From: SYFY01 sp041752315
GTDB taxonomy: Bacteria; Pseudomonadota; Gammaproteobacteria; Pseudomonadales; Azotimanducaceae
Direction of reading: 5' to 3'
Assembly: GCA_041752315.1 (NCBI GenBank)
Contig: JBGSHJ010000070.1
Span: forward strand, 36,617-100,616
DNA length: 64,000 bases
Below the pieces are notes generated by a model that was not told the DNA's origin, did no database searches, and worked only from the letters and a program-made list of their open reading frames with translations. The first letter of the stretch is position 1, and every line of letters begins with the position of its first letter. Both the position numbers and the translations under genes were made by a program. Positions 30,973 to 39,069 of the stretch are shown here, piece after piece.

Positions 30973-32172
30973 ATGATCGATCTGGAAGCGTTCCGAAGCG
31001 AAACACGCGATTGGCTGGAGGCTAATTGCCCTGCCAGCTGCCGAGGCAAGGGCAGTGTCCTGCCCGACATGATGTGGGGTGGTCGACGTCAGACTTTCAA
31101 CCATCCTGACCACAAGCTGTGGTTCGACCGGCTGGTGGAGAAGGGCTACACGGTGCCTGTCTGGGCTCCGGCCTATGGTGGTGCGGGCCTGACCCCCGAG
31201 CAGAACAAGGTGCTGCAGGAAGAGATGGCCAAGATCGGAACCCGATCGATGCTCTTCAATTTCGGGATCGCGATGCTGGCACCGGCCTTGCTCGAATTTG
31301 CCACTGAAGAGCAGAAACAATTGCACCTCACGCGCATTGCCCGGGGAGAAATTCGCTGGTGCCAGGGTTACAGCGAACCAGGCGCAGGTTCCGACCTCGC
31401 CAGCCTTCGTACGCGCGCGGTCCGTGAAGGTGATGAATATGTGGTCAATGGCCAGAAGATCTGGACCTCCGATGCCAACGTTTCAGACTGGATCTTCTGC
31501 CTGGTCCGAACTGATCCGGCTGCTCCCAAACATCAGGGGATCAGCTTTCTGCTGATCGATATGGAGTCTCCCGGCGTATCAACCTCGCCCATCGAGCTGA
31601 TCAGTGGCTCCTCGCCGTTCTGCCAGACGTTTTTCGACAATGTCCGGGTACCTGCTTCCCAGCTGATCTATCAGGAAAACAAGGGCTGGGATGTTGCCAA
31701 GAAGCTGTTGCTGCATGAGCGGACCATGCTGGCCGATGGCGGTCGTGGCAGCTCCAGCGGCCCTGTACGCAAGTCGCTGCTCCAGGTGGCCAGGGACGCC
31801 CTGCAAGCGCCGGAAGGTCGATTGCCCCATGCAGCGTTTCGGGAGGAGATCGTGCAGTTCGAAATGGATCGCATTTCCTACGAAGCGACTCTCAAACGGA
31901 CCATGGACGCGGTCAAGGCGGGCAAGGGCATGGGGCCGGAAGGTTCGATGTTCAAGCTGTACCTGTCGGAAATGAACCAGCGTGGTTCAGACCTTCGTCA
32001 GCGCATCGCCGGGCATGAAAGCCTGGTCTGGTCGGGAGAGGACTGTCCAGCGGATGAACGCCAGATCACACGGGAGTGGCTGTATGGCAAGGCATCAACG
32101 ATCCTTGGTGGCACGTCCGAAATCCAGCTGAACATCATTTCCAAGCGTGTGCTTGGCTTGCCAGGCGATTGA
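30973..32172 (+). CDS. Acyl-CoA dehydrogenase, subunit 1 of an adjacent pair
   Basis: FAD enzyme that introduces an alpha-beta double bond into an acyl-CoA. Seen as VPVWAPAYGGAGLTPEQNKV, RWCQGYSEPGAGSDLASLRT (flavin loop), VVNGQKIWTSDANVSDWIFC, GGTSEIQLNIISKRVLGLPGD. The position that carries the catalytic Glu in medium-chain enzymes (YEGT) reads LGGT here, so any catalytic base must sit elsewhere or be in the partner. It begins with ATG 30973 and is followed 12 bases later by a second, different acyl-CoA dehydrogenase gene. Such pairs form mixed alpha2beta2 enzymes in steroid and terpenoid catabolism. Confidence 0.88.
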   Translation: MIDLEAFRSETRDWLEANCPASCRGKGSVLPDMMWGGRRQTFNHPDHKLWFDRLVEKGYTVPVWAPAYGGAGLTPEQNKVLQEEMAKIGTRSMLFNFGIAMLAPALLEFATEEQKQLHLTRIARGEIRWCQGYSEPGAGSDLASLRTRAVREGDEYVVNGQKIWTSDANVSDWIFCLVRTDPAAPKHQGISFLLIDMESPGVSTSPIELISGSSPFCQTFFDNVRVPASQLIYQENKGWDVAKKLLLHERTMLADGGRGSSSGPVRKSLLQVARDALQAPEGRLPHAAFREEIVQFEMDRISYEATLKRTMDAVKAGKGMGPEGSMFKLYLSEMNQRGSDLRQRIAGHESLVWSGEDCPADERQITREWLYGKASTILGGTSEIQLNIISKRVLGLPGD

Positions 32173-32184
32173 GGAATACACGTC

Positions 32185-33321
32185 ATGTCATTGATTCTGA
32201 ACGAAGAGCAGGTACAACTTCAGGACAGCGCAAAGAGTTTTGTCGCTGATAGCTGGACGGTCGGTGAACTGCGCAAACTGCGTAATGCATCTGGCAAGGG
32301 ATATTCGGAAGCGCTGTGGGCCAAAGCCGCGGAACTTGGGTGGCTGGCCATTCCCTTTGATGAGGCCTATGGCGGGCTCGGCCTTGGCTACGCCGAACTG
32401 GGTATCGTTCTGGAAGAACTCGGTCGTGGGCTGGTGGTCCTGCCAATTCTGTCGTCTGTAGTTCTCGGCGGTGGCGCTGTGCAACTGGGTGGCTCCGAGG
32501 AGCAGAAAAAAGCCTGGCTGCCAAAAGTCGCGGATGGCACTGCCATTCTGACACTCGCCAGTCAGGAGACCGCGCAGCACGACCCGTACCGGGTGACTAC
32601 CACTGCGGTCGAGGATGGTTCCGGCTGGCGGCTGAATGGTCGCAAGGTGCTGGTACCCGATGGTCACGCCGCCGACCGCATCGTCGTCGTCGCACGAACA
32701 TCAGGCGGTACCGTTGACCGCGAAGGACTGACACTGTTCCTCATCGATCCGGCGACCAAAGGACTCGAGGTCAAGCGCAATCTGCTGCTGGACAGTCGCA
32801 TTGCCGCAAATCTCCTGTTGAACGATGTACGCCTGCCAGCCGACGCGGTGATAGGCCAGGTGGATCTGGGTGCAGACGTGCTCGACGAGGTGCTGCTGCG
32901 CGCCGCCGTGGCGTTATCCTCGGACATGGTGGGTGGTATTCAGCAGACGTTTGCCATCACGCTTGAGTACCTTCAGGTGCGGGAACAGTTTGGCGCGAAG
33001 ATCGGGTCCTTCCAGGGGTTGAAACATCGTGCCGCGCGCTGGTTCTGCGAAATGGAACTGTCCCGTTCCATTGTGCTGCAGTCGCTGCGGGCGATTGATG
33101 ACAATGCCGACAACCGGGCGAGCCTGGCCGCGGTCTGCAAGGCTCGGGTATCGGATACGGCGCGACTTACTGGCAAGGAAGGAGTGCAGATGCACGGCGG
33201 GATTGGCGTCACCGACGAACATGACATCGGCCTCTACATGAAACGTGGGCGTGTTTCGGAACTGATGTTTGGCGATGCGTCGTTTCACCGCGACCGATTT
33301 GCACAGATGAAGGGCTATTAG
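32185..33321 (+). CDS. Acyl-CoA dehydrogenase, subunit 2 of an adjacent pair
   Basis: A shorter and more divergent member (378 residues). N-terminal helix domain starts LILNEEQVQLQDSAKSFVAD, with GWLAIPFDEAYGGLGLGYAELGIVLEELG; the flavin-contact loop typical of the family (xSEPxxGSD) is degraded to LASQETAQHDPYRV. The C-terminal VQMHGGIGVTDEHDIGLYMKRG is well kept. The loss of the SEPGAGSD motif suggests a structural or specialised partner for the upstream subunit instead of a free-standing enzyme. Cotranscription with the upstream gene is near certain (12-base gap). Confidence 0.85.
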   Translation: MSLILNEEQVQLQDSAKSFVADSWTVGELRKLRNASGKGYSEALWAKAAELGWLAIPFDEAYGGLGLGYAELGIVLEELGRGLVVLPILSSVVLGGGAVQLGGSEEQKKAWLPKVADGTAILTLASQETAQHDPYRVTTTAVEDGSGWRLNGRKVLVPDGHAADRIVVVARTSGGTVDREGLTLFLIDPATKGLEVKRNLLLDSRIAANLLLNDVRLPADAVIGQVDLGADVLDEVLLRAAVALSSDMVGGIQQTFAITLEYLQVREQFGAKIGSFQGLKHRAARWFCEMELSRSIVLQSLRAIDDNADNRASLAAVCKARVSDTARLTGKEGVQMHGGIGVTDEHDIGLYMKRGRVSELMFGDASFHRDRFAQMKGY

Positions 33322-33412
33322 CTGTCTCGACGCTTTTTGCGCTGACGTGCGGCCGTCCGCATCCGACCCGAAGGAATACGCAGCATCAACATAACCAGGT
33401 AAGAGGTGACAA

Positions 33413-34591
33413 ATGGCTCGAGATACGCTGATTGCGATGACCCGAAAGGAAATCGACAACCTTGAACAGGGTCGAATCGATCTTGCACCGGGAATCCTCA
33501 AGGTGCCGACACACCGCTATTTTGATCCGGAACGGTACGCGCTGGAGGTTGAGAAGATCTTCAAGCGAATGCCTCTGGCACTGGGATTCTCCTGTGAAAT
33601 GCGCAACCCGGGTGATTACCGCGCACTGACGGTCAGTCAGGTGCCAGTACTGATGGTCCGTGGCCAGGACGGCCTGATGCGCGCCTTTGTGAACATGTGC
33701 AGCCATCGTGGCAACTATGTCGTCGAGGATGGCAGCGGGACGGCCAAGCGGTTTCGCTGCAATTACCATGCATGGGTCTACAACACGCAGGGCGCGCTCA
33801 CCAATGTGTTCGAGGAGAAGAACTTCGGTTGCATCGACAAGAGCGAACTTGGCCTGACACCGCTGCCCTGTGCCGAGCGGGCGGGTCTGGTGTGGGTGAA
33901 CCTGGATCCAGCGTCGACCCTGGATATCGACGTATTTCTGAGCGGTTACGGTGAAATGCTGGAACATCTCCGGTTTGGTGATGCCTACATGGGTGGGCGC
34001 CAGGAGATCGACGGCCCGAACTGGAAGGTGGCCTACGACGGTTATCGGGATTTTTACCATGTGCCTATCCTCCATCACGATACACTCGGACCCGAGGGCC
34101 CGTTCCAGCCGGACTACTATGCGTGGGGTCCCCATGTACGGGTGGCGACCCCCAAGGGACACGACCATTTCAAGGGTCGGGCAGAGTCGGAGTGGACCAA
34201 CGACGAAATGACCCCCGGCGTCTGGACCATTTTCCCCAACATCTCCATCGCCGGCAGTCCGACCACCGGATACATGGTGTCGCAGATGTTTCCAGGCAAG
34301 ACGGTAGGCGAATCGCGAACCATTCAGAACTTCCTGCGTTATGGCGATCCGCAGCAGAAGAATCAGACCGAACTTGACCAGTTCATGGCGTTCATGCGCC
34401 ATGTGGTCGAAGATGAGGATTATGGTACCGGCAAAAAAGTGCAGACGGCACTGGCCACCGGCGCCAAGGAGTACTCTCTGTTTGGCCGCAATGAAGGCGG
34501 CGGACAGCTGTTCCACAAATGGGTCGACGCACTCCTGGAAACCAGTGATGCGCAATTGCCGGCCCTGTTTCACAAGGGAGTCTCCCTGTAG
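33413..34591 (+). CDS. Rieske ring-hydroxylating oxygenase, alpha subunit (first)
   Basis: Terminal oxygenase with a Rieske [2Fe-2S] centre (Cys96-x-His98 and Cys116-x2-His119) and a mononuclear iron site (NWKVAYDGYRDFYHVPILHHD, His216 and His221, with a downstream acid). Members hydroxylate aromatic rings or oxidise aliphatic and quaternary ammonium compounds. No ferredoxin, reductase or small beta subunit gene is in the window, so electron supply must come from elsewhere. The protein is unusually short in its Rieske-to-catalytic spacing but complete (392 residues). Followed by a second such gene 59 bases on. Confidence 0.87.
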   Translation: MARDTLIAMTRKEIDNLEQGRIDLAPGILKVPTHRYFDPERYALEVEKIFKRMPLALGFSCEMRNPGDYRALTVSQVPVLMVRGQDGLMRAFVNMCSHRGNYVVEDGSGTAKRFRCNYHAWVYNTQGALTNVFEEKNFGCIDKSELGLTPLPCAERAGLVWVNLDPASTLDIDVFLSGYGEMLEHLRFGDAYMGGRQEIDGPNWKVAYDGYRDFYHVPILHHDTLGPEGPFQPDYYAWGPHVRVATPKGHDHFKGRAESEWTNDEMTPGVWTIFPNISIAGSPTTGYMVSQMFPGKTVGESRTIQNFLRYGDPQQKNQTELDQFMAFMRHVVEDEDYGTGKKVQTALATGAKEYSLFGRNEGGGQLFHKWVDALLETSDAQLPALFHKGVSL

Positions 34592-34650
34592 GAAGTCGAA
34601 ATCCTGACCGATAGTCTTTTGAACATGACAACCGAGCGGAGGAATCAGCC

Positions 34651-36000
34651 ATGGCTGAGGCAACAATAGACCGAACCATCACCCGATGGCCTGAACAACA
34701 ACTGCGAGGGCATCGCATACCCGGAGAGCGCTATACCTCGAAGGAGTTCGCGGACAAAGAATGGGAAGGCATGTGGACCAAAGTCTGGCTTCTGCTCGGT
34801 CGGGAGTCCGAGATGCCGAACTACGGCGACTGGCAACTCGAAGAAGTCGGGCCGGAAGGGATCCTGATGGTGCGCCAGAAAGATGGCAGCGTGAAGGCGT
34901 TCTACAATATCTGCCAGCATCGTGGTAACCCGCTGGTGTCGGAAGAAAAGGGCTCCGTGAAGCGCTTTGTCTGCAAGTACCACAGTTGGGCGTTCATGCC
35001 GGATGGTTCCCTGAATTTTGCGCCCGATGCAGAGGACTTCGCCGAAGGCAATCCCTGTGGCAAGGTTCGACTCGAAGAGTTGCGCTGTGAGACCTTCGCC
35101 GGTTTTGTCTGGGTCAACATGGATCCGGATTGTGTGAGTCTGAAAGAATTCCTCGGACCGATCTGGGACGACTGGAGCCGCTGGGAACTGCACAAATGGA
35201 AGCGTTATGTGGGTCTGACCACGACGCTGCCGTGCAACTGGAAGGTGGTGCTGGACAACTTCAACGAGTCTTACCACGTTCCGACTGTGCATATGGGCGC
35301 GACGATCACCACCAACCGCCGAAAGGTGAATGGCAACATCAACACCAACATCCATGACACGTTGTTCGATCTGTCAAATGAAGGCCACAACCGCATGGTC
35401 ATGCAGGGTGGTTTTGGTGTTGGTTCAGTTGACAAGGACGGCAACATCCAGGAACCGTTGGCAGGCTTGTTGAGTCATTGGGAACTCGATCCTGCCGATT
35501 TCAAGGGCCGTCCGGAAGTCACGCGAGTAGCCTTGCACGCAGCCAAGCGGAAGGTTGGCAAGAAACGCGGATATACCCACTACGAAAAGCTGCCTGATGA
35601 AGCCCTGACGGATGCGTTCCACTACACGCTATTCCCGAATTTTGCGGTCTCCGTATGGGCAGACGGGTTCCATTTCCTGCGTGCACGGCCACATTCGCAT
35701 GATCCTGAGCAGTGTGTCTTCGACAACTGGTGGTACTGCAGTCAGCCAGAAGGTGAGACCACACCTGTCAGCACCCAGATCGGCATGTTCCCGCGCGACG
35801 CGGAAAACCCGCATGTGGTGTTCAAGGTTGGCGAAGTGTCCATGGGCAAGACCATCGACGAAGACATCGCCGTGTTTGTTCGTCAGCAGGTTGGATTCCG
35901 GTCTCGTGGTTTCAAGGGGGTGTACCTCTCAAACCAGGAAAACCGGGTACGTCGTTATCACGAACTGATTGACGACTATATCGAAGGTCGTCGGCCGTAG
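34651..36000 (+). CDS. Rieske ring-hydroxylating oxygenase, alpha subunit (second)
   Basis: Rieske cluster ligands Cys88-x-His90 (NICQHRGNP) and Cys108-x2-His111 (CKYHSWAFMPDGS). The catalytic iron site is in NWKVVLDNFNESYHVPTVH (His209, His214). At 449 residues it is a more typical large alpha subunit than its upstream neighbour, and the sequences differ strongly, so this is not a simple recent duplication. An RBS-like GGAGG (34639-34643) precedes the ATG. Together with the upstream gene it may give two oxidation steps of one pathway or a hetero-oligomer; neither can be shown from sequence. Confidence 0.88.
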   Translation: MAEATIDRTITRWPEQQLRGHRIPGERYTSKEFADKEWEGMWTKVWLLLGRESEMPNYGDWQLEEVGPEGILMVRQKDGSVKAFYNICQHRGNPLVSEEKGSVKRFVCKYHSWAFMPDGSLNFAPDAEDFAEGNPCGKVRLEELRCETFAGFVWVNMDPDCVSLKEFLGPIWDDWSRWELHKWKRYVGLTTTLPCNWKVVLDNFNESYHVPTVHMGATITTNRRKVNGNINTNIHDTLFDLSNEGHNRMVMQGGFGVGSVDKDGNIQEPLAGLLSHWELDPADFKGRPEVTRVALHAAKRKVGKKRGYTHYEKLPDEALTDAFHYTLFPNFAVSVWADGFHFLRARPHSHDPEQCVFDNWWYCSQPEGETTPVSTQIGMFPRDAENPHVVFKVGEVSMGKTIDEDIAVFVRQQVGFRSRGFKGVYLSNQENRVRRYHELIDDYIEGRRP

Positions 36001-36187
36001 GCGGGTAGCCACGCGGCCTGATGGGCACAGGAGCCGTCTTTGAACGCGAGTGATCCGGTATGGAAATGGCGTTCAGTAGACTCCGCTGGATGGAGGGCGG
36101 CTCCCAAACCCTGATGTCGGTTGCAGGGTGGCTGCCGTGGTGGTGGCTGCCTGACGATGAATTCGAGTGGATCCTGGGGAACCGTGC

Positions 36188-36967
36188 TCAGCGCGGTGAT
36201 TGTCCGTTCACCAGTCCAAAACCTTCGGACTTCCACGCCAGCAATGTCAACAACTCCTCGGACGCACCTTCGAGTACCCATGGACTCAAGGACAGGAACC
36301 AGTTCTCCTGGGTTCTGTAGATCGGTCGTGAGTACCAGGCAAAGAGGGCAGCCCGGCTGGTTTCCGTGGTTCGGTTGGAGCCGGTGCGATGCCATACCCG
36401 ACTGTCAAACACGACCATCGTTCCAGCCGGTGCAATGATTGGAACACCATCGATCTGATCACCCGACACAGGCATGCGATTCTTCAGATGACTCATGGGC
36501 ACCACTTCGGTGGCACCGTTGTCCAGGGTGAAGTCATCCAGCAGCCAGGATACGTTGCAACCCTGCGGTTGTGTCGGCCAGGGTTCAGGTACAAAAATCT
36601 GGTCAGCGTGCAATCGTCCCCCCTCACTGCCAGGCAGCGCGATGTTCGCTGACAGGTTGCCAAGCAACACGGGCCAGCCAAGCGTTGCCCGAACCAATCT
36701 GAGCGCGGTGGGGTGTTCGACCAGGGTCACAAACACGGGATCACGGCTGAGCACATTCCAGACCCGGTGATTCCCGCAGCCATGATCCAGGGCAAATCCG
36801 TCCAGTCGGTGACCACGTTCGATGTCTTGTTTCGCGGCGCGATACAGCGCGGTACGGGCGTCAATCAGCTGGTCTGACGTGAGTACACCCTGGACCAGGC
36901 AGATACCGTGTTCACGCAGATCAGACTCCGCCTGGTCCGGATCAGTGGTCGCGTTGGGCAAGTTCAC
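36188..36967 (-). CDS. Phytanoyl-CoA dioxygenase (PhyH) family protein
   Basis: Fe(II)/2-oxoglutarate dioxygenase. The iron ligands are His120 and Asp122 (GRLHADQIF) and His193 (DSRVWHRTGSN), with Arg205 as the likely 2-oxoglutarate anchor. Members hydroxylate branched acyl-CoAs or many small natural products. Start is GTG at 36967. It lies 11 bases downstream of the small DUF385-like gene on the same strand and converges with the Rieske genes, with 187 intervening bases that hold nothing I recognise. Confidence 0.85.
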   Translation of the reverse strand: MNLPNATTDPDQAESDLREHGICLVQGVLTSDQLIDARTALYRAAKQDIERGHRLDGFALDHGCGNHRVWNVLSRDPVFVTLVEHPTALRLVRATLGWPVLLGNLSANIALPGSEGGRLHADQIFVPEPWPTQPQGCNVSWLLDDFTLDNGATEVVPMSHLKNRMPVSGDQIDGVPIIAPAGTMVVFDSRVWHRTGSNRTTETSRAALFAWYSRPIYRTQENWFLSLSPWVLEGASEELLTLLAWKSEGFGLVNGQSPR

Positions 36968-36978
36968 GCTTGCGTCGT

Positions 36979-37458
36979 TCAGGATACGGGAACCGCTGCG
37001 GTCGGATCTGCCACCACCGGAGCTGTTTCGACCGGATCCGACTCAATCGGAGTGGCTGGTGCAGGATCCAGGCGAATGAATCGCCTCGGTGGAAACCCCG
37101 TCAATACCTTGAAAAACAGACCAAGCGGTCGTGCAGCATCAACCTTGTCGCGCTCTGCGCCATCAACTTCAACGGCCTGGTACGAACCCCTCACACCATC
37201 CACCTCAACCTGGACGTTGGGATTCGACAGCGTGTGGCGATACCAGCCGCGTGGCCAGTGATTCACTGCAACGTACAAGGTGTCCTCGATCCGGATCTTC
37301 GACAGCACTCGATCCTTGTGCTCGCCTGCGCTGTTGGTCGTGGTGATGACCAGCGTCCCTTCATTGGTCGGTTGTGTGTAGCCGAGGAATGTCTCGAATG
37401 CTGCAACCAGCCCGGCATAGACGACCAGGATGCCGAGCAGCCATTTCAGTGCCTTCAT
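36979..37458 (-). CDS. DUF385-like (nitroreductase/deazaflavin-type fold) membrane-anchored protein
   Basis: 159 residues from ATG 37458 (MKALKWLLG). One N-terminal membrane helix (WLLGILVVYAGLVAAFE) is followed by a split-barrel-like domain, TLVITTTNSAGEHKDRVLSKI, LYVAVNHWPRGWYRHTLSNPNVQVEVDG. This pattern resembles the F420/nitroreductase-like DUF385 group. The C-terminus is a proline/threonine/alanine-rich low-complexity tail. Function unknown; cotranscribed with the PhyH gene. Family assignment is moderate. Confidence 0.6.
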   Translation of the reverse strand: MKALKWLLGILVVYAGLVAAFETFLGYTQPTNEGTLVITTTNSAGEHKDRVLSKIRIEDTLYVAVNHWPRGWYRHTLSNPNVQVEVDGVRGSYQAVEVDGAERDKVDAARPLGLFFKVLTGFPPRRFIRLDPAPATPIESDPVETAPVVADPTAAVPVS

Positions 37459-37595
37459 TGTTTCCCCCTGTTTGATGCCCCGGTAGTGCACGGATATTAC
37501 GCGTGACCAACTGATTCGTCAGGCTGTTCGGTACAGTTGAGGCGTGTACAGTAATGGTGACGACTTCAACCTATTCAACTTTGAGGGGACCAAGC

Positions 37596-38981
37596 ATGTC
37601 ACGAGACTATGACGTGATTGTCGTGGGGGCAGGTGCAGCCGGTCTGGCTGCGGCACTTGGCGCACGCCTGGGCGGCGCCAGCGTGCTGGTGATGGAGGCG
37701 GACAGGCAGGTAGGCGGCTCGTCACGTCTGAGTGGTGGCCACTTCTACGCAGCAGGCACGTCGCTGCAGAAGGAGGCCGGGGTCGAGGGCGACTCCGCAG
37801 AGGCGATGTACGAACACTACATGACGTTGAACCAGTGGCTGGTCGAGCCCTCCGTGGTGCGGCGTTACTGCGATCTGTCGGCGCCTACCTTCGAGTGGCT
37901 GATGGGTCTGGGAGTCGAGTTCAAGCCGGAAGGTGTTTATCGATCCGGTGTGAGTTCGGTACCACGTGGTCATCGTCCGGAAGGAGCCGGCGAGCGGGTG
38001 GTCGAAGTCCTCTATGGTCATTGTGGTACACACAACGTCGATTTTGTATTCAACACCCGGGTAACCCGGCTGCTTACGGACGATGCGGGCCGGATCAACG
38101 GCATTCGCAGCGGCGATGACGTGGCCACCGCCGGCGCGGTCATCATGGCAACCGGCGGATTTGGCGCAAACAAGGAACTCCTCAGTCGTCACTATCCACA
38201 GGCGGCGAAGGCCGACAACTGGTCCTGGTATATCGGTACTCCCATGGCCCAAGGGGATGGCCTGACCCTTGGGCAGCAGCTTGATGCCGATATCACAGGA
38301 CATGATCGTGGTCTGCTGCTCGTCACGCCGGGATTCAGCCGCGATCTGGAAGTGCTGTTGCCTGGGTGGATCGTCATGGTCAACGCCGAAGGACACCGAT
38401 TTGCCGACGAGACGTCCCCTTACACAGTACTCGGTGGACTCATCCAGAAGGAAGGAGGGCACGCCTTCGCAGTCTTCGACGAAGCGGCGCGTGCAGCGGC
38501 CAAACCCAGCGCTGTCTCAAGAGCCTACTGGGTCAACGACGTACTGGAAGCCAAGGCCAACGATGGCAGGATCGCGAAGGCGGAAACGCTGGGTGAACTG
38601 GCCAGGAAAATCGGCGCCGATCCTGCCGTGCTCGAAGGCACGATCGCGCGGTACAACGCCAATTGCCTGTCGGGGAGCGATCCGGTGTACTTCAAGGATC
38701 CTGCGTCCGGGATGCAGCCCCTGACGGTACCGCCGTACTTTGCAGCTGAAATCAGACCCGCGATCATCTGCTGGACCGGCACCGGTCTGCGCATCGATGC
38801 CGATACCCGAGTGCTGCGACGTGATGAGCGCGCCATACCCGGATTGTTTGCTGCCGGCGAGACGGTTGGCTCTCTGCATGGTGATCGTTACATCGGTGGT
38901 GGCGGTTCCTACGGACCGTGTGTCGTGTTTGGCAAACTTGCCGGCGAAAATGCCGCCAGCTACGTGAAAGGCTTGTCGTAG
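37596..38981 (+). CDS. FAD-dependent oxidoreductase, fumarate reductase/ketosteroid dehydrogenase type
   Basis: FAD_binding_2 flavoprotein. The dinucleotide fold is DYDVIVVGAGAAGLAAALGARLGG, then GGSSRLSGGHFYAAGT, GAVIMATGGFGANKELLSRHYP and, near the C-terminus, GLFAAGETVGSLHGDRYIGGGGSYGPCVVFGKLAGENAA. Relatives include fumarate reductase flavoproteins and 3-ketosteroid delta-1-dehydrogenases; the sequence does not settle which. No signal peptide is present. GAGGGG eight bases upstream marks ATG 37596 over the upstream frame opening at 37554. A strong bidirectional terminator follows. Confidence 0.85.
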   Translation: MSRDYDVIVVGAGAAGLAAALGARLGGASVLVMEADRQVGGSSRLSGGHFYAAGTSLQKEAGVEGDSAEAMYEHYMTLNQWLVEPSVVRRYCDLSAPTFEWLMGLGVEFKPEGVYRSGVSSVPRGHRPEGAGERVVEVLYGHCGTHNVDFVFNTRVTRLLTDDAGRINGIRSGDDVATAGAVIMATGGFGANKELLSRHYPQAAKADNWSWYIGTPMAQGDGLTLGQQLDADITGHDRGLLLVTPGFSRDLEVLLPGWIVMVNAEGHRFADETSPYTVLGGLIQKEGGHAFAVFDEAARAAAKPSAVSRAYWVNDVLEAKANDGRIAKAETLGELARKIGADPAVLEGTIARYNANCLSGSDPVYFKDPASGMQPLTVPPYFAAEIRPAIICWTGTGLRIDADTRVLRRDERAIPGLFAAGETVGSLHGDRYIGGGGSYGPCVVFGKLAGENAASYVKGLS

Positions 38982-39022
38982 CAGAGGGCAACAGACCCGG
39001 AGCCCGAATCAGGGACGAAAAA

Positions 39023-39050
39023 AAACCAGGCCACTCACGCGGCCTGGTTT
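39023..39050. terminator. Bidirectional intrinsic terminator between flavoprotein and TonB receptor genes
   Basis: AAACCAGGCC - ACTCACGC - GGCCTGGTTT, a perfect 10-bp stem with A-run on one side and T-run on the other, between two convergent genes. Confidence 0.85.
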
Positions 39051-39069
39051 TGTGCGTCAGCCTGTCAGA

